DNA of 64,000 nt from Stenotrophomonas sp. ASS1 (GTDB lineage Bacteria > Pseudomonadota > Gammaproteobacteria > Xanthomonadales > Xanthomonadaceae), in the NCBI RefSeq assembly GCF_004346925.1, contig NZ_CP031167.1:516001-580000 (forward strand), given 5' to 3'. Below are positions 24,689 through 33,624 of the stretch, piece by piece. A program made the position numbers and the translations under genes. The notes beneath the pieces are model-generated. The model searched no databases. It was not told the origin of the DNA and saw only the letters and a program-made list of their open reading frames with translations. Position 1 is the stretch's first letter; every line of letters begins with the position of its first letter.

Positions 24689-25864
24689 ATGTCCAACGCA
24701 ACTTCCCAGGATCGCGCCCTGGCCCTGGCTACCCTGGCCATCCACGGTGGCCAGTCGCCCGACCCCAGCACCGGCGCGGTGATGCCGCCGATCTACGCCA
24801 CCTCGACCTACGCCCAGTCCAGCCCGGGCGAGCATCAGGGCTTCGAGTACTCGCGCACCCACAACCCGACCCGCTTCGCCTATGAGCGTTGCGTGGCGTC
24901 GCTGGAAGGCGGCACCCGCGGCTTTGCCTTCGCTTCGGGCATGGCGGCCAGCTCGACCGTGATCGAGCTGCTGGACGCCGGCAGCCATGTGGTGGCAATG
25001 GACGATATCTACGGCGGCAGCTTCCGTCTCTTCGAGCGCGTGCGTCGCCGCACCGCCGGGCTGGACTTCAGCTTCGTCGACCTGACCGATCTGGCGGCGT
25101 TTGAAGCCTCCATCACGCCGAAGACGAAGATGGTGTGGATCGAGACCCCGACCAACCCGATGCTGAAGATCGTCGACATCGCTGCGGTCGCTGCCATCGC
25201 CAAGCGCCATGGCCTGATCGTCGTCGTCGACAACACCTTCGCCTCGCCGATGCTGCAGCGCCCGCTGGAGCTGGGCGCTGACCTGGTCCTGCATTCGGCC
25301 ACCAAGTATCTCAATGGCCACTCGGACATGGTCGGCGGCATGGTCGTGGTCGGCGACAACGCCGAACTGGCCGAGCAGATGGCCTTCCTGCAGAACTCGG
25401 TGGGTGGTGTGCAGGGCCCGTTCGACAGCTTCCTGGCCCTGCGTGGCCTGAAGACCCTGCCGCTGCGCATGAAGGCGCACTGCGCCAATGCGCTGGCCCT
25501 GGCACAGTGGCTGGAGAAGCACCCGGCCGTGGAAAAAGTGATCTACCCGGGCCTGCCGTCTCACCCGCAGCATGAGCTGGCCGGCAAGCAGATGGCCGGC
25601 TACGGCGGCATCGTCTCGATCGTGCTCAAGGGCGGGTTCGAGGCGGCCAAGCGCTTCTGCGAGAAGACCGAACTGTTCACTCTGGCCGAGTCGCTGGGCG
25701 GCGTGGAAAGCCTGGTCAACCACCCGGCGGTGATGACGCATGCCTCGATCCCGGTTGCGCGGCGGGAGCAGCTGGGTATCAGCGATGCGCTGGTAAGGCT
25801 GAGCGTGGGTGTTGAAGAGTTGGGGGATCTGCAGGTGGATCTGGAACGGGCGCTGGGCGGCTGA
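24689..25864 (+). CDS. Cystathionine gamma-lyase/gamma-synthase (metB locus)
   Basis: A 391-residue fold-type I PLP enzyme of the Cys/Met metabolism family. PLP-binding Lys206 lies in HSATKYLNGHSDMVGG; other family landmarks are YSRTHNPTR and SLGGVESLVNHPA. Lyase and synthase members are hard to tell apart by motif; the CBS gene upstream favours gamma-lyase, producing cysteine from cystathionine. A Stenotrophomonas maltophilia enzyme of this kind is known to make H2S and mineralise CdS. In Xanthomonas this gene (called metB) is one border of the variable LPS locus, and the O-antigen genes start 55 bp downstream here. Confidence 0.9.
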   Translation: MSNATSQDRALALATLAIHGGQSPDPSTGAVMPPIYATSTYAQSSPGEHQGFEYSRTHNPTRFAYERCVASLEGGTRGFAFASGMAASSTVIELLDAGSHVVAMDDIYGGSFRLFERVRRRTAGLDFSFVDLTDLAAFEASITPKTKMVWIETPTNPMLKIVDIAAVAAIAKRHGLIVVVDNTFASPMLQRPLELGADLVLHSATKYLNGHSDMVGGMVVVGDNAELAEQMAFLQNSVGGVQGPFDSFLALRGLKTLPLRMKAHCANALALAQWLEKHPAVEKVIYPGLPSHPQHELAGKQMAGYGGIVSIVLKGGFEAAKRFCEKTELFTLAESLGGVESLVNHPAVMTHASIPVARREQLGISDALVRLSVGVEELGDLQVDLERALGG

Positions 25865-25919
25865 CCGAGGTCGTGCCCCAGCGCTCTATCGACTGTCCAC
25901 CCAAAGGGGCAGGCAAGCC

Positions 25920-26771
25920 ATGAATCCAGGAAGTCCAAGCATGTTCAATTCAAATCAAGCGATGAGCATGGCGCCGACGACGGCGCTGCGCTCCATCTTC
26001 CACTACCGAACGCTGATCCTGGAGATGGTGAAGCGGGAAGTGATCGGGCGCTATCGTGGATCGGTCATGGGGCTCTTGTGGTCGTTCTTTACCCCTGTGC
26101 TCATGCTGGTTGTGTACACCTTTGTCTTCAGTGTCGTGTTTCGTGCGCGTTGGGCTGGAGGATCTGGCTCCAAAACTGAGTTCGCGGTGGTTCTGTTCGT
26201 GGGCATGATGATCTTCGGACTGTTCTCTGAATGCATCAATCGGGCGCCGTCGCTCATCCTGTCCAATGCGAACTACGTGAAAAAGGTGATCTTCCCCCTG
26301 GAGATTCTTCCAGTGGTGTCGTTGGGTGCGGCGCTGTTCCACTTTGCCATCAGCATGGTGGTCTGGGTGCTGTTCTACCTGATCCTGTTTGGTATCCCCT
26401 CGGTCCAAGCGCTTTGGTTGCCGATCGTGATGGTGCCCTTGTTGATCCTGTGTGTTGGCGTGTCATGGTTCCTTGCGTCGCTGGGGGTCTACCTGCGTGA
26501 CGTTGGCCAGGTGATCGTGGTCGTCACGACCGCGCTCATGTTCATGTCGCCCGTGTTCTTCCCGGCAGTTGCGATGCCTGAGGAATTTCGGCCCTATCTG
26601 TACATCAGTCCGATCACTTACTTCATTGAACAGTCCCGCGAGCTCCTCATCTGGCACGGCAGTATGCATTGGGGCATGTGGCTGAAGATGCTGGGTGTTT
26701 CCATTGCGGTCGCGGTACTGGGCTTTGCATGGTTCCAGAAGACCAGAAAGGGTTTTGCCGATGTCATCTGA
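25920..26771 (+). CDS. wzm: O-antigen ABC transporter permease Wzm
   Basis: A 283-residue inner-membrane permease of the ABC-2 polysaccharide type with six predicted helices (for example WSFFTPVLMLVVYTFVFSVVF and the helices around residues 110-250) and the N-terminal KREVIGRYRGSVMGLLW motif of Wzm/TagG. It exports a finished lipid-linked polysaccharide with the Wzt ATPase, whose gene overlaps by 11 bp. The start is uncertain: ATG 25920 or ATG 25941, the latter with AGGAAG seven bases upstream. It lies 55 bp after the metB-like gene and opens the O-antigen locus. No Wzx/Wzy pair is present, so assembly is ABC-transporter dependent. Confidence 0.92.
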   Translation: MNPGSPSMFNSNQAMSMAPTTALRSIFHYRTLILEMVKREVIGRYRGSVMGLLWSFFTPVLMLVVYTFVFSVVFRARWAGGSGSKTEFAVVLFVGMMIFGLFSECINRAPSLILSNANYVKKVIFPLEILPVVSLGAALFHFAISMVVWVLFYLILFGIPSVQALWLPIVMVPLLILCVGVSWFLASLGVYLRDVGQVIVVVTTALMFMSPVFFPAVAMPEEFRPYLYISPITYFIEQSRELLIWHGSMHWGMWLKMLGVSIAVAVLGFAWFQKTRKGFADVI

Positions 26772-28080
26772 AAACGCCATTGAGGTCGAGAGCCTCAGCA
26801 AGTGCTACCAGATTTACGACAAGCCCCGCGACCGGTTGATGCAGATGCTGCTGGGCAATGACGAGCGGCGTTTCTACCGGGAGTTCTGGGCTCTTCGTGA
26901 TGTGTCGTTCAAGATTCCCAAGGGGCAGGTGTACGGCATCCTTGGCAAGAACGGCGCGGGCAAATCGACGCTGCTGCAGATCATCTGCGGTACCTTGGCG
27001 GCGACGTCCGGCGAGGCCAGGGTCGCTGGTCGCGTCTCGGCTCTGCTGGAGCTCGGCTCGGGGTTCAATCCCGAGTTCACGGGTATCGAAAACATCTACA
27101 TGAACGCCCAGCTGCTGGGCCTGACCCGCAAGGAAGTTGACGGCAAGCTGGACAAGATCATCAGCTTTGCCGACATCGGCGATCATGTCAGCCAGCCGGT
27201 CAAGACCTATTCGAGCGGCATGTTCGCGCGACTGGCATTTTCTGTAGCCATCCATGTCGATCCAGACATCCTCATTGTTGATGAGACGCTCAGCGTTGGT
27301 GACGCCTGGTTCCAGCACAAGAGCATGGCGCGAATGCGCAAGCTCATGGAAAGCGGTTGCACCGTGCTCTTCGTCAGTCACTCCATCGACGCAGTGCGGG
27401 CACTCTGTGATTACGCCATCTGGATCGATGGTGGCACCCTCAAGATGCAGGGAAATGTCACCGAGGTGACCAATGCCTACATGAATGACGTGTTCGTCGA
27501 GCACAACCGACTCATCTTGGAAGCGAGCCAGGGGGGGATCCATGACGAGCCTGGCAGCGTAGCAATGGCCACCCCTACTACGTCTGGGCCGGCCGACCAG
27601 GCAGGGGATGACATGATCGACGCCGAGCAGGTCACAGACCGCACTGTGCTCAACGTTCAGGCAGTCCAGATCCTGAATACGGACGGACAACCAACAGACC
27701 AGATTGAACAGCGCGACGAGCTTACATTGGCCATCGATGTCAAGTTCTACAAGGCATTGAAGAACGTCAGCATCGGATTCCTCATCAAGGACCAGTTCGG
27801 CCAGGAATTGACGGGCGAGAGTATCTTTAACAGCTTCCGTAAGGGAGTAGAGGTATGTGCGGGGCAGCTGTTGCAGGTCAGATTCAGAGGGGCGAATTTG
27901 CTGAGAGGAGGGCAATCCTACTCCATTGCCATTCGCATCAATCAGGTCAGCCATTGGGACCGCAGCGATAACGTCGTCATATATGCCGACGAACTGGCCG
28001 CGGTCTTTGATGTGCGGACAGACAAAGATGAACCCATGTGGTTCAAGTTCAGAATGCCATTCAAGGTGGAATGCAAGTGA
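26761..28080 (+). CDS. wzt: O-antigen ABC transporter ATPase Wzt with C-terminal carbohydrate-binding domain
   Basis: A 439-residue protein. The ATPase domain (about 1-250) has Walker A (GKNGAGKST, 62-70), the signature YSSGMFARL, Walker B (ILIVDETLSVGD) and the H-loop (FVSHS). A Wzt-C type beta-sandwich (about 285-439) follows a linker; in E. coli O9a this domain binds the modified non-reducing end of the O-chain. Its presence implies that this O-antigen is terminated by a chemical cap before export. ATG 26761 lies inside wzm, so the two are coupled. Confidence 0.93.
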   Translation: MSSENAIEVESLSKCYQIYDKPRDRLMQMLLGNDERRFYREFWALRDVSFKIPKGQVYGILGKNGAGKSTLLQIICGTLAATSGEARVAGRVSALLELGSGFNPEFTGIENIYMNAQLLGLTRKEVDGKLDKIISFADIGDHVSQPVKTYSSGMFARLAFSVAIHVDPDILIVDETLSVGDAWFQHKSMARMRKLMESGCTVLFVSHSIDAVRALCDYAIWIDGGTLKMQGNVTEVTNAYMNDVFVEHNRLILEASQGGIHDEPGSVAMATPTTSGPADQAGDDMIDAEQVTDRTVLNVQAVQILNTDGQPTDQIEQRDELTLAIDVKFYKALKNVSIGFLIKDQFGQELTGESIFNSFRKGVEVCAGQLLQVRFRGANLLRGGQSYSIAIRINQVSHWDRSDNVVIYADELAAVFDVRTDKDEPMWFKFRMPFKVECK

Positions 28081-30200
28081 ATCGTATGGAAGTCAGCGTA
28101 GTTTTGAACTTGCACCGTGAAGCTCTTCTTCTGACACCAACGTTGCTCTCGCTTGACGCGTGCGCTCGCGAGGCCCGGGCTGCAGGTATCTCCGTGGAGC
28201 TCATTGCGGTATTTGACCGCACGGATGATGCTACCCGGGACGCGTTTAATGCGCAGCCTATGGGAGGGTTTGATCGCATCGAGACGTTGGAAGTGGATGT
28301 AGGCTCACTTGGTCTAGCTCGAAATGCGGGAATCGAGCGTGCGACCGGCGAATACATCTGGACCTCCGATTCTGATGACATCGTGTCATCCAACTCGATC
28401 GTTGCCCTGCTGCAGACCGCCCGGAGACACCCCAACCCCAAGGTGGTCGTCTTCATCGAATACCTCTGCGCATTCGGTGACCGCTACCACAATGTTCGCT
28501 ACTTTGATTCAAGGTACCTCACTGCGGGGGATTTTGCGTTTCAGCATCCCTACATTTCTCGAATCTTTGTGCCAAGGGCCGCCTTTGACAGACTTCGTTA
28601 CGGCGACTTGCGCGTCGCATCGGGATTCGCCTACGAAGATTGGGATTTCAACTGCAATCTGCGTGCAGATGGCTACGATATGGTTGTCGCGCCGGAGACA
28701 GTCATCTTCTACCGCCAGCGCAATGGCAGTCTGCTGAGGCAGGCTGACGCCGCTTCCTCGCGCCTGATTCCTCACGGTCCATTGTTTGATCGCAGGACTT
28801 TCTTGGGCGACATGCAGCGTTCGCGCGCGGGGGACTGGGCCAGGCTCTGCCGAGAGCGCCAGGAAATACTCTTGGCGGACAACACGCAGTTGTTCACCTC
28901 ATCGCCGAAGATGATGGGATACCTGAATGACGCCATCGAGCTGGAGCCGGAAATCGAGCCGTACAGGGTCGAGACAGCGGGCAGCTACAGCCCCATGCCT
29001 TGGAGCCCGGCGCATTGGGGAATGCAGCTGGAGAGCCTTTATCGAATGATTGGAGATGGGCCCTTCACTGACATCGTGCTGTTGCCATGGCTGCGGCCAG
29101 GAGGGGGGGAGAAGTACATTCTGCAGATTTTGGACGAGATTTCAGCGCAGGAGCCCGATTCGCGTTTCCTGGTTGTAGCGGGCGAATCCGTACCTCGGCA
29201 TGAGTGGGTGGCACGCCTCCCTTCCGGAAGCGTGTTCATCGACATTTGCAATGCCTTCCCCTCGCTTGATGCGGGCGATCGCGATGCATTGCTCATCCGC
29301 GCATTGTTGGCGGTTTCCTCCGTTCGCGCCCGTCTACATGTGAAATCGTCGGGTTTTGCCCACCGCCTTCTGGATTCCTTCGCCCCGGTCATGAGCGCCA
29401 GCTTCCGCATTGTGTACTACCGGTTCTGCGACGGAACGTATAGTTGGGGCGGGAAGATGCGGCGCGGGCCTTGGGGAATCGAGGTGATGAGAAAGCACCT
29501 TCGAGGATTCTGGAAAGTCGTGACAGACTGTCAGGCAACCCTGTCCGAAGATCAGCGTTTCCTTGGGCCGCTTCCCAGTTACGAGGTGGTCTATGCGGAA
29601 TGCGACACGCCGCGAGCGGTTGAGTCGCAGCGTATCCCCACCAAGCGCCTCCTTTGGGCTTCACGGGTAGACCCGCAAAAGCGGCCGGAGCGGTTGGCTC
29701 AAATTGCGAGTGCCCTGAGCGATGCAGGTATCGAGGTGGAAATTGATGCGTATGGTTCGGCAGATCCGGGCGTGGACGCAAAGATGATTTTCAACGGTGG
29801 CAAGAATGTCCGCTATCGAGGGGGGTTCTCAGCCGTGTCGGATTTGCCTCTCGAAAAGTACGATGCATTCATCTATACAAGTGACTTTGATGGTCTCCCG
29901 AACATCCTGCTCGAAATGCTGGGCGCTGGATTGCCTGCGATCGCACCGGATGTTGGTGGGATTCGTGAGGCTGTCATCAATGGCGTCACTGGCAAATTGG
30001 TGAGCGGAGCTGATGAGGAATCGCTTGTCCTCGCATACGTGGATGCTGTGAAGGATACATATGGCGATTGGAGTGCCACGCTTCAGGCTGGGCTTCGGGC
30101 GCGTGAACTGGTTCTGACCCAGCATGGACCAGCTCTATTCTCCCAAAGAGTAGCCGGGGTCCTTGAACTCGCTCGTTTGAACTCCCGCAAGGCTTCTTGA
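28071..30200 (+). CDS. Bifunctional glycosyltransferase, GT2-GT4 fusion
   Basis: A ~709-residue cytosolic enzyme with two transferase modules. The first (about 1-240) is a GT-A/GT2 domain: SVVLNLHREALLL, the donor-site TSDSDD, and GFAYEDWDFNCNL. The last ~200 residues are a GT-B/GT4 domain: KRLLWASRVDPQKRPERL, and DGLPNILLEMLGAGLPAIAPDVGG with the EX7E-like region. It probably adds two sugars in successive steps. ATG 28071 overlaps the wzt stop; GTG 28077 (sharing GTGA with it) and ATG 28086 are alternatives. Both modules resemble the separate GT2 and GT4 proteins encoded at 33621-34343 and 32170-33624. Confidence 0.87.
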   Translation: MQVNRMEVSVVLNLHREALLLTPTLLSLDACAREARAAGISVELIAVFDRTDDATRDAFNAQPMGGFDRIETLEVDVGSLGLARNAGIERATGEYIWTSDSDDIVSSNSIVALLQTARRHPNPKVVVFIEYLCAFGDRYHNVRYFDSRYLTAGDFAFQHPYISRIFVPRAAFDRLRYGDLRVASGFAYEDWDFNCNLRADGYDMVVAPETVIFYRQRNGSLLRQADAASSRLIPHGPLFDRRTFLGDMQRSRAGDWARLCRERQEILLADNTQLFTSSPKMMGYLNDAIELEPEIEPYRVETAGSYSPMPWSPAHWGMQLESLYRMIGDGPFTDIVLLPWLRPGGGEKYILQILDEISAQEPDSRFLVVAGESVPRHEWVARLPSGSVFIDICNAFPSLDAGDRDALLIRALLAVSSVRARLHVKSSGFAHRLLDSFAPVMSASFRIVYYRFCDGTYSWGGKMRRGPWGIEVMRKHLRGFWKVVTDCQATLSEDQRFLGPLPSYEVVYAECDTPRAVESQRIPTKRLLWASRVDPQKRPERLAQIASALSDAGIEVEIDAYGSADPGVDAKMIFNGGKNVRYRGGFSAVSDLPLEKYDAFIYTSDFDGLPNILLEMLGAGLPAIAPDVGGIREAVINGVTGKLVSGADEESLVLAYVDAVKDTYGDWSATLQAGLRARELVLTQHGPALFSQRVAGVLELARLNSRKAS

Positions 30201-32146
30201 TGTCAACAATGTTCTTTTACGCTGACGCAGAGAGTATTGATGTTCTGCGTTCTGGTCGCTCCAAGGCGCTGATGCTTGGCAGCGACTTTGGCTACGGCAA
30301 TTTCGGCGATGTGCTCCAGCACGTTGGAGCTCTGTCTCGCCTGCGGGACACCTCGGCTTTGGAGCTGGTTTCGATCTTCGCGTTGGAGGCGATCTCCAGG
30401 TTTGTCGCGGTCGACGCACTCAGGAAGATCTACAGAGTCAATGCGTTGATGTTTGTCGCCTCTCAACCTCTCCGGGCTGACGATTTGACCAGGTTGGGCC
30501 TTCAGCAGGTGCTTGTCGTCAACAATGTTGCAATGCTTCATCTTTACGGTGGGGGCTTCCTCAATGAAATGTGGGGGGACTTCTCCCTAGATATTGCCGA
30601 AAGCCTGCTTCAGAAGCTTCCCAGTGCCATCTACGTTATTTCCGGGCAGCAGGTGGCCGCTGGCTATTCAGGTCGGGTCGTCGAGCACATCGCCAATTAC
30701 AAGCCCGCTTTGGTCGGTGTGCGTGATCGCGACTCGCTGCGCAACGTTCAGGAGCATGGCGCTGCTGCCGAGTTCTCCTTCGACGATGCGGTTGAGCAAC
30801 TTCTGTCGCTGTCCAGACTGTTCCAGATACGTCGAGGTGCTGGTGCATTCCTACATCTGAACTCCTCCGGATACACCGGCAATGACACTGCGCTGCTGGA
30901 AATGACCCAGCACCTTTCGCTTGTGACGCAGCGAGTGGGCTCGTCGAAGCAGGCGGTTCTCTTCCAAGCATTCCAGGACGGCCGTGAAGAAGTGGTTGAT
31001 TCGCTTGAGACCGTCAAGCGGCTTGAGCGGGCTTTCCCTTTCGCCAGTGTGCAGACGGCATTGCTGGTCGAGGCAATTCTGGCTCCTTCCGGGAAATGGT
31101 CGCCGCGTGTACTCCAGGGTGAATTCGGCTACTCCTGCTCTTACCACGTCACCATGTGGCTGCAGCTCAATGGCATTCCCTGCTGGTTGCGTGGCAGCAA
31201 CAGCTACTATGACCAGAAGCGCCGTTCATTGGGAGTGGAGGGTGACTTCGAATCGTTCTTGGAAACTCTGCCATGCGTCGACCATGGAGAGAATCTCGAC
31301 GCGCGTGCTCAATGGCATGCCAAACTAGATGCCGTGGTTGATGCTGCGGGTCGCGCTCAGAATAGCGTCACGTGGGATCCGGCTTCCGGTGAGGGGAGAG
31401 TATTCCATTTCAAAGGCGAACCCCGCCTTGAAGCGCGGCTTGGCGATAGTTGGAAGACGGTCAGTCAGCTGCTGGAGGAGAGAGAAGCATTATCTGAGAG
31501 TCGGACGTCGCTGGCTACTGAGAAGCAGGCCATGTTTGAACGGCTCGAAGAGGTGGAAACCAGATTCGACCAAGTAAGCCTAACGCTTCGGGAAGTGGAG
31601 CGGGAGCGCGATGAGCTGTCCCTGCAATTGCAGAGCACCAATGAACGCTGCGAGTCCTTGGATCTGCAATTGCATGAGGCCAAGGTTGCCGCAGCAGAAG
31701 CCACTGATCAGCTTAAACTACTGTTTGACGACGCTCTGTCGGCGGGAGCGCGTGTCGGCTCCCTAGGTGCCGTCCGGGATTACGCGCAGGAGCAGCGGTT
31801 CGAAATCGAGGATCGGTTGTTGGCCTGCAATGAGCGGCTGACCGAGGTGGGCTTCGACGCCGGGCGATACCGAAAGCAGGCTGAATCCGAGCATGATGCA
31901 CGCGTCTATCATATGGAGCGGGCCCAAGCGGCCACCAACTTGCTAAAGGAAATGATGGCAAGCCGCTCGTGGCGTTGGACGTCGCCGCTTCGGGTCGCCA
32001 ATCGATTCGCCAGAACGCGACGATTTGATGCGGCGGGCGACGTGGGTCTGTTCGAAATCCTACGTCTTGCAGGGATGCGAATGCCGGTTCCCCAAAGCAT
32101 GAAATCTCGCTTAGGGAGTTGGCTGAGGGGCTTGCGCAGGCGTTGA
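30200..32146 (+). CDS. Polysaccharide pyruvyl transferase-like protein with long coiled coil
   Basis: A 648-residue protein. The N-terminal ~340 residues match the polysaccharide pyruvyl transferase family (CsaB-like): GSDFGYGNFGDVLQHVGALS, YGGGFLNEMWGD, YVISGQQVAAGYSG and VGVRDRDSLRNVQEHG. Residues ~420-510 form a strongly charged coiled coil (LLEEREALSESRTSLATEKQ and on), and a second helical stretch reaches SRSWRWTSPLR near 590. The tail (RLGSWLRGLRRR) is basic and amphipathic, suited to membrane contact. ATG 30200 overlaps the previous TGA by one base. A capping enzyme with a built-in molecular ruler, analogous to WbdD, would fit the Wzt-C domain; this is inference. Confidence 0.8.
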   Translation: MSTMFFYADAESIDVLRSGRSKALMLGSDFGYGNFGDVLQHVGALSRLRDTSALELVSIFALEAISRFVAVDALRKIYRVNALMFVASQPLRADDLTRLGLQQVLVVNNVAMLHLYGGGFLNEMWGDFSLDIAESLLQKLPSAIYVISGQQVAAGYSGRVVEHIANYKPALVGVRDRDSLRNVQEHGAAAEFSFDDAVEQLLSLSRLFQIRRGAGAFLHLNSSGYTGNDTALLEMTQHLSLVTQRVGSSKQAVLFQAFQDGREEVVDSLETVKRLERAFPFASVQTALLVEAILAPSGKWSPRVLQGEFGYSCSYHVTMWLQLNGIPCWLRGSNSYYDQKRRSLGVEGDFESFLETLPCVDHGENLDARAQWHAKLDAVVDAAGRAQNSVTWDPASGEGRVFHFKGEPRLEARLGDSWKTVSQLLEEREALSESRTSLATEKQAMFERLEEVETRFDQVSLTLREVERERDELSLQLQSTNERCESLDLQLHEAKVAAAEATDQLKLLFDDALSAGARVGSLGAVRDYAQEQRFEIEDRLLACNERLTEVGFDAGRYRKQAESEHDARVYHMERAQAATNLLKEMMASRSWRWTSPLRVANRFARTRRFDAAGDVGLFEILRLAGMRMPVPQSMKSRLGSWLRGLRRR

Positions 32147-32169
32147 TGGTGGCTTAGCCGCACTTGGTC

Positions 32170-33624
32170 TCAGGCGTCCGCATAACCCTCGATTTTGCAC
32201 ATATCCCGCGCGAACGCCTCCCAAGTGAATGTTGCGACCTGCAGGTTCTGTATGCAAAGACGTTGCTGACGGACGTGGTTATCCGACAACCGCTCAATGT
32301 CCTTCACGTAATCCAGTGCGGCAGCGCGAGTGCCCAGCAGCGATTGCGCGGGTACAAGATCTCTGATGCCGCCAACATCGGGCGCTACGATCGGGAGGCC
32401 TGCGGCTGCGGCCTCCAGCAGAACGTTGGGAAGGCCGTCCCAGGCGGTCGTATAGACGTAAGCCCGATGCTGCGGCAGAACGATATCTTGAAAGCGGTCA
32501 AATGGACCATGCAGGGTTACGTTGTCCAGTCGGATGAGCGCAGCCAGATGCGGATCGTCCGCCGACAGCGCGGTTCCATGAACGTCCCAGTGGACATCCT
32601 TGAGCATGGTAGCGATTTCAACCAGAAGATCAGGTCGCTTCTGCCGCTCAAGACGGCTTGCCCACAGGACGCGCTTGCCTGGTTGCAGCGTGAAGCTTGG
32701 CGCATTGTCCATCGAGGGAGCGGGGAAGTGCACAACCCGAAAAAGGTCACGGCGAATACCAAGCTGCTGACACCAGCTTTCGGGCGAGGCGCTGTTGTCA
32801 GTGATGACTGCGTCCAGCCATTGGGAAGTGGTCGGGAGGTGCTGCTGTGCGAGGCCCTGTGCGCGGCCGCTTTCTGCCAACTCATCGCAGTAGAGTGAAG
32901 CGAAGATACGGGTTCTTTGGCGAATAGCTAGTCCAAATCGCTCCAGCATTCTCCATGCGGAATGGGAGTTGATGATATGGATCCGGGATGGTGCCAGCTG
33001 AAGAATCAATCGCGCAAGAACGATTTCCCGCTCTTCCATTGCAGTGCTTAGTCCGCGAAATTCTTTGCCCGCATCAATGTACAGTGAAGTTCTCGGCAAG
33101 CGATCTGCCCAAGGGGAGTCTCCATCTTCAGTGGCAAGGACCAATGTTCGATGCCCCAGCTCACCACTGCAGAGTCTGGCATGGTACAGCGCAGCCAGAT
33201 CTGCCCCGCCACGCTTCAACCATGGTACGAATAGAATGGTGTCGAAACGTCGGCTTCCAATCAGATCCAGGATTCGCTGATAGGCCTTGCCCGCCTGTGT
33301 CCAATGGGTGGGTGCGTAGCGCGCCTGCGGGTGCGAGCTCAGGAACTCGCCGGGCGATAGCAGTGGATCTACCCGCAGTGAGAGACTCTCCATGTCTTCA
33401 ACCGCCCACTGGGGCAGCGTCCGAAGCGCTGCCACGGGTTCGCGTAGGCTCCTGCGATCCAGTACATGGTCTGCCGAGACTGGCCATTTCGCCGATGGAT
33501 GGATACGCTTGCCCAGGCTCAGGAGTTGCGAGATCAGCTTGCGCTGGATGTGATCGGGTAGCCGGGAGAGCAGCTGTCGGTCCAGCAGGTGATAGGCCCG
33601 ACGGGCAAAGGATCGTGAAATCAT
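32170..33624 (-). CDS. GT4 glycosyltransferase
   Basis: A 484-residue GT-B enzyme; the C-terminal ~250 residues carry KRVLWASRLERQKRPDLLVEI and DGLPNVLLEAAAAGLPIVAPDVGG, with the GT4 donor-binding Glu residues. The N-terminal part (about 130-260) has FVPWLKRGGADLAALYHARL. The start is set at ATG 33624, which overlaps the stop of the upstream GT2 gene as ATGA. The gene ends 23 bp from the convergent coiled-coil gene with no clear terminator. It is related over its C-terminal half to the fused GT2-GT4 protein. Confidence 0.87.
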   Translation of the reverse strand: MISRSFARRAYHLLDRQLLSRLPDHIQRKLISQLLSLGKRIHPSAKWPVSADHVLDRRSLREPVAALRTLPQWAVEDMESLSLRVDPLLSPGEFLSSHPQARYAPTHWTQAGKAYQRILDLIGSRRFDTILFVPWLKRGGADLAALYHARLCSGELGHRTLVLATEDGDSPWADRLPRTSLYIDAGKEFRGLSTAMEEREIVLARLILQLAPSRIHIINSHSAWRMLERFGLAIRQRTRIFASLYCDELAESGRAQGLAQQHLPTTSQWLDAVITDNSASPESWCQQLGIRRDLFRVVHFPAPSMDNAPSFTLQPGKRVLWASRLERQKRPDLLVEIATMLKDVHWDVHGTALSADDPHLAALIRLDNVTLHGPFDRFQDIVLPQHRAYVYTTAWDGLPNVLLEAAAAGLPIVAPDVGGIRDLVPAQSLLGTRAAALDYVKDIERLSDNHVRQQRLCIQNLQVATFTWEAFARDMCKIEGYADA

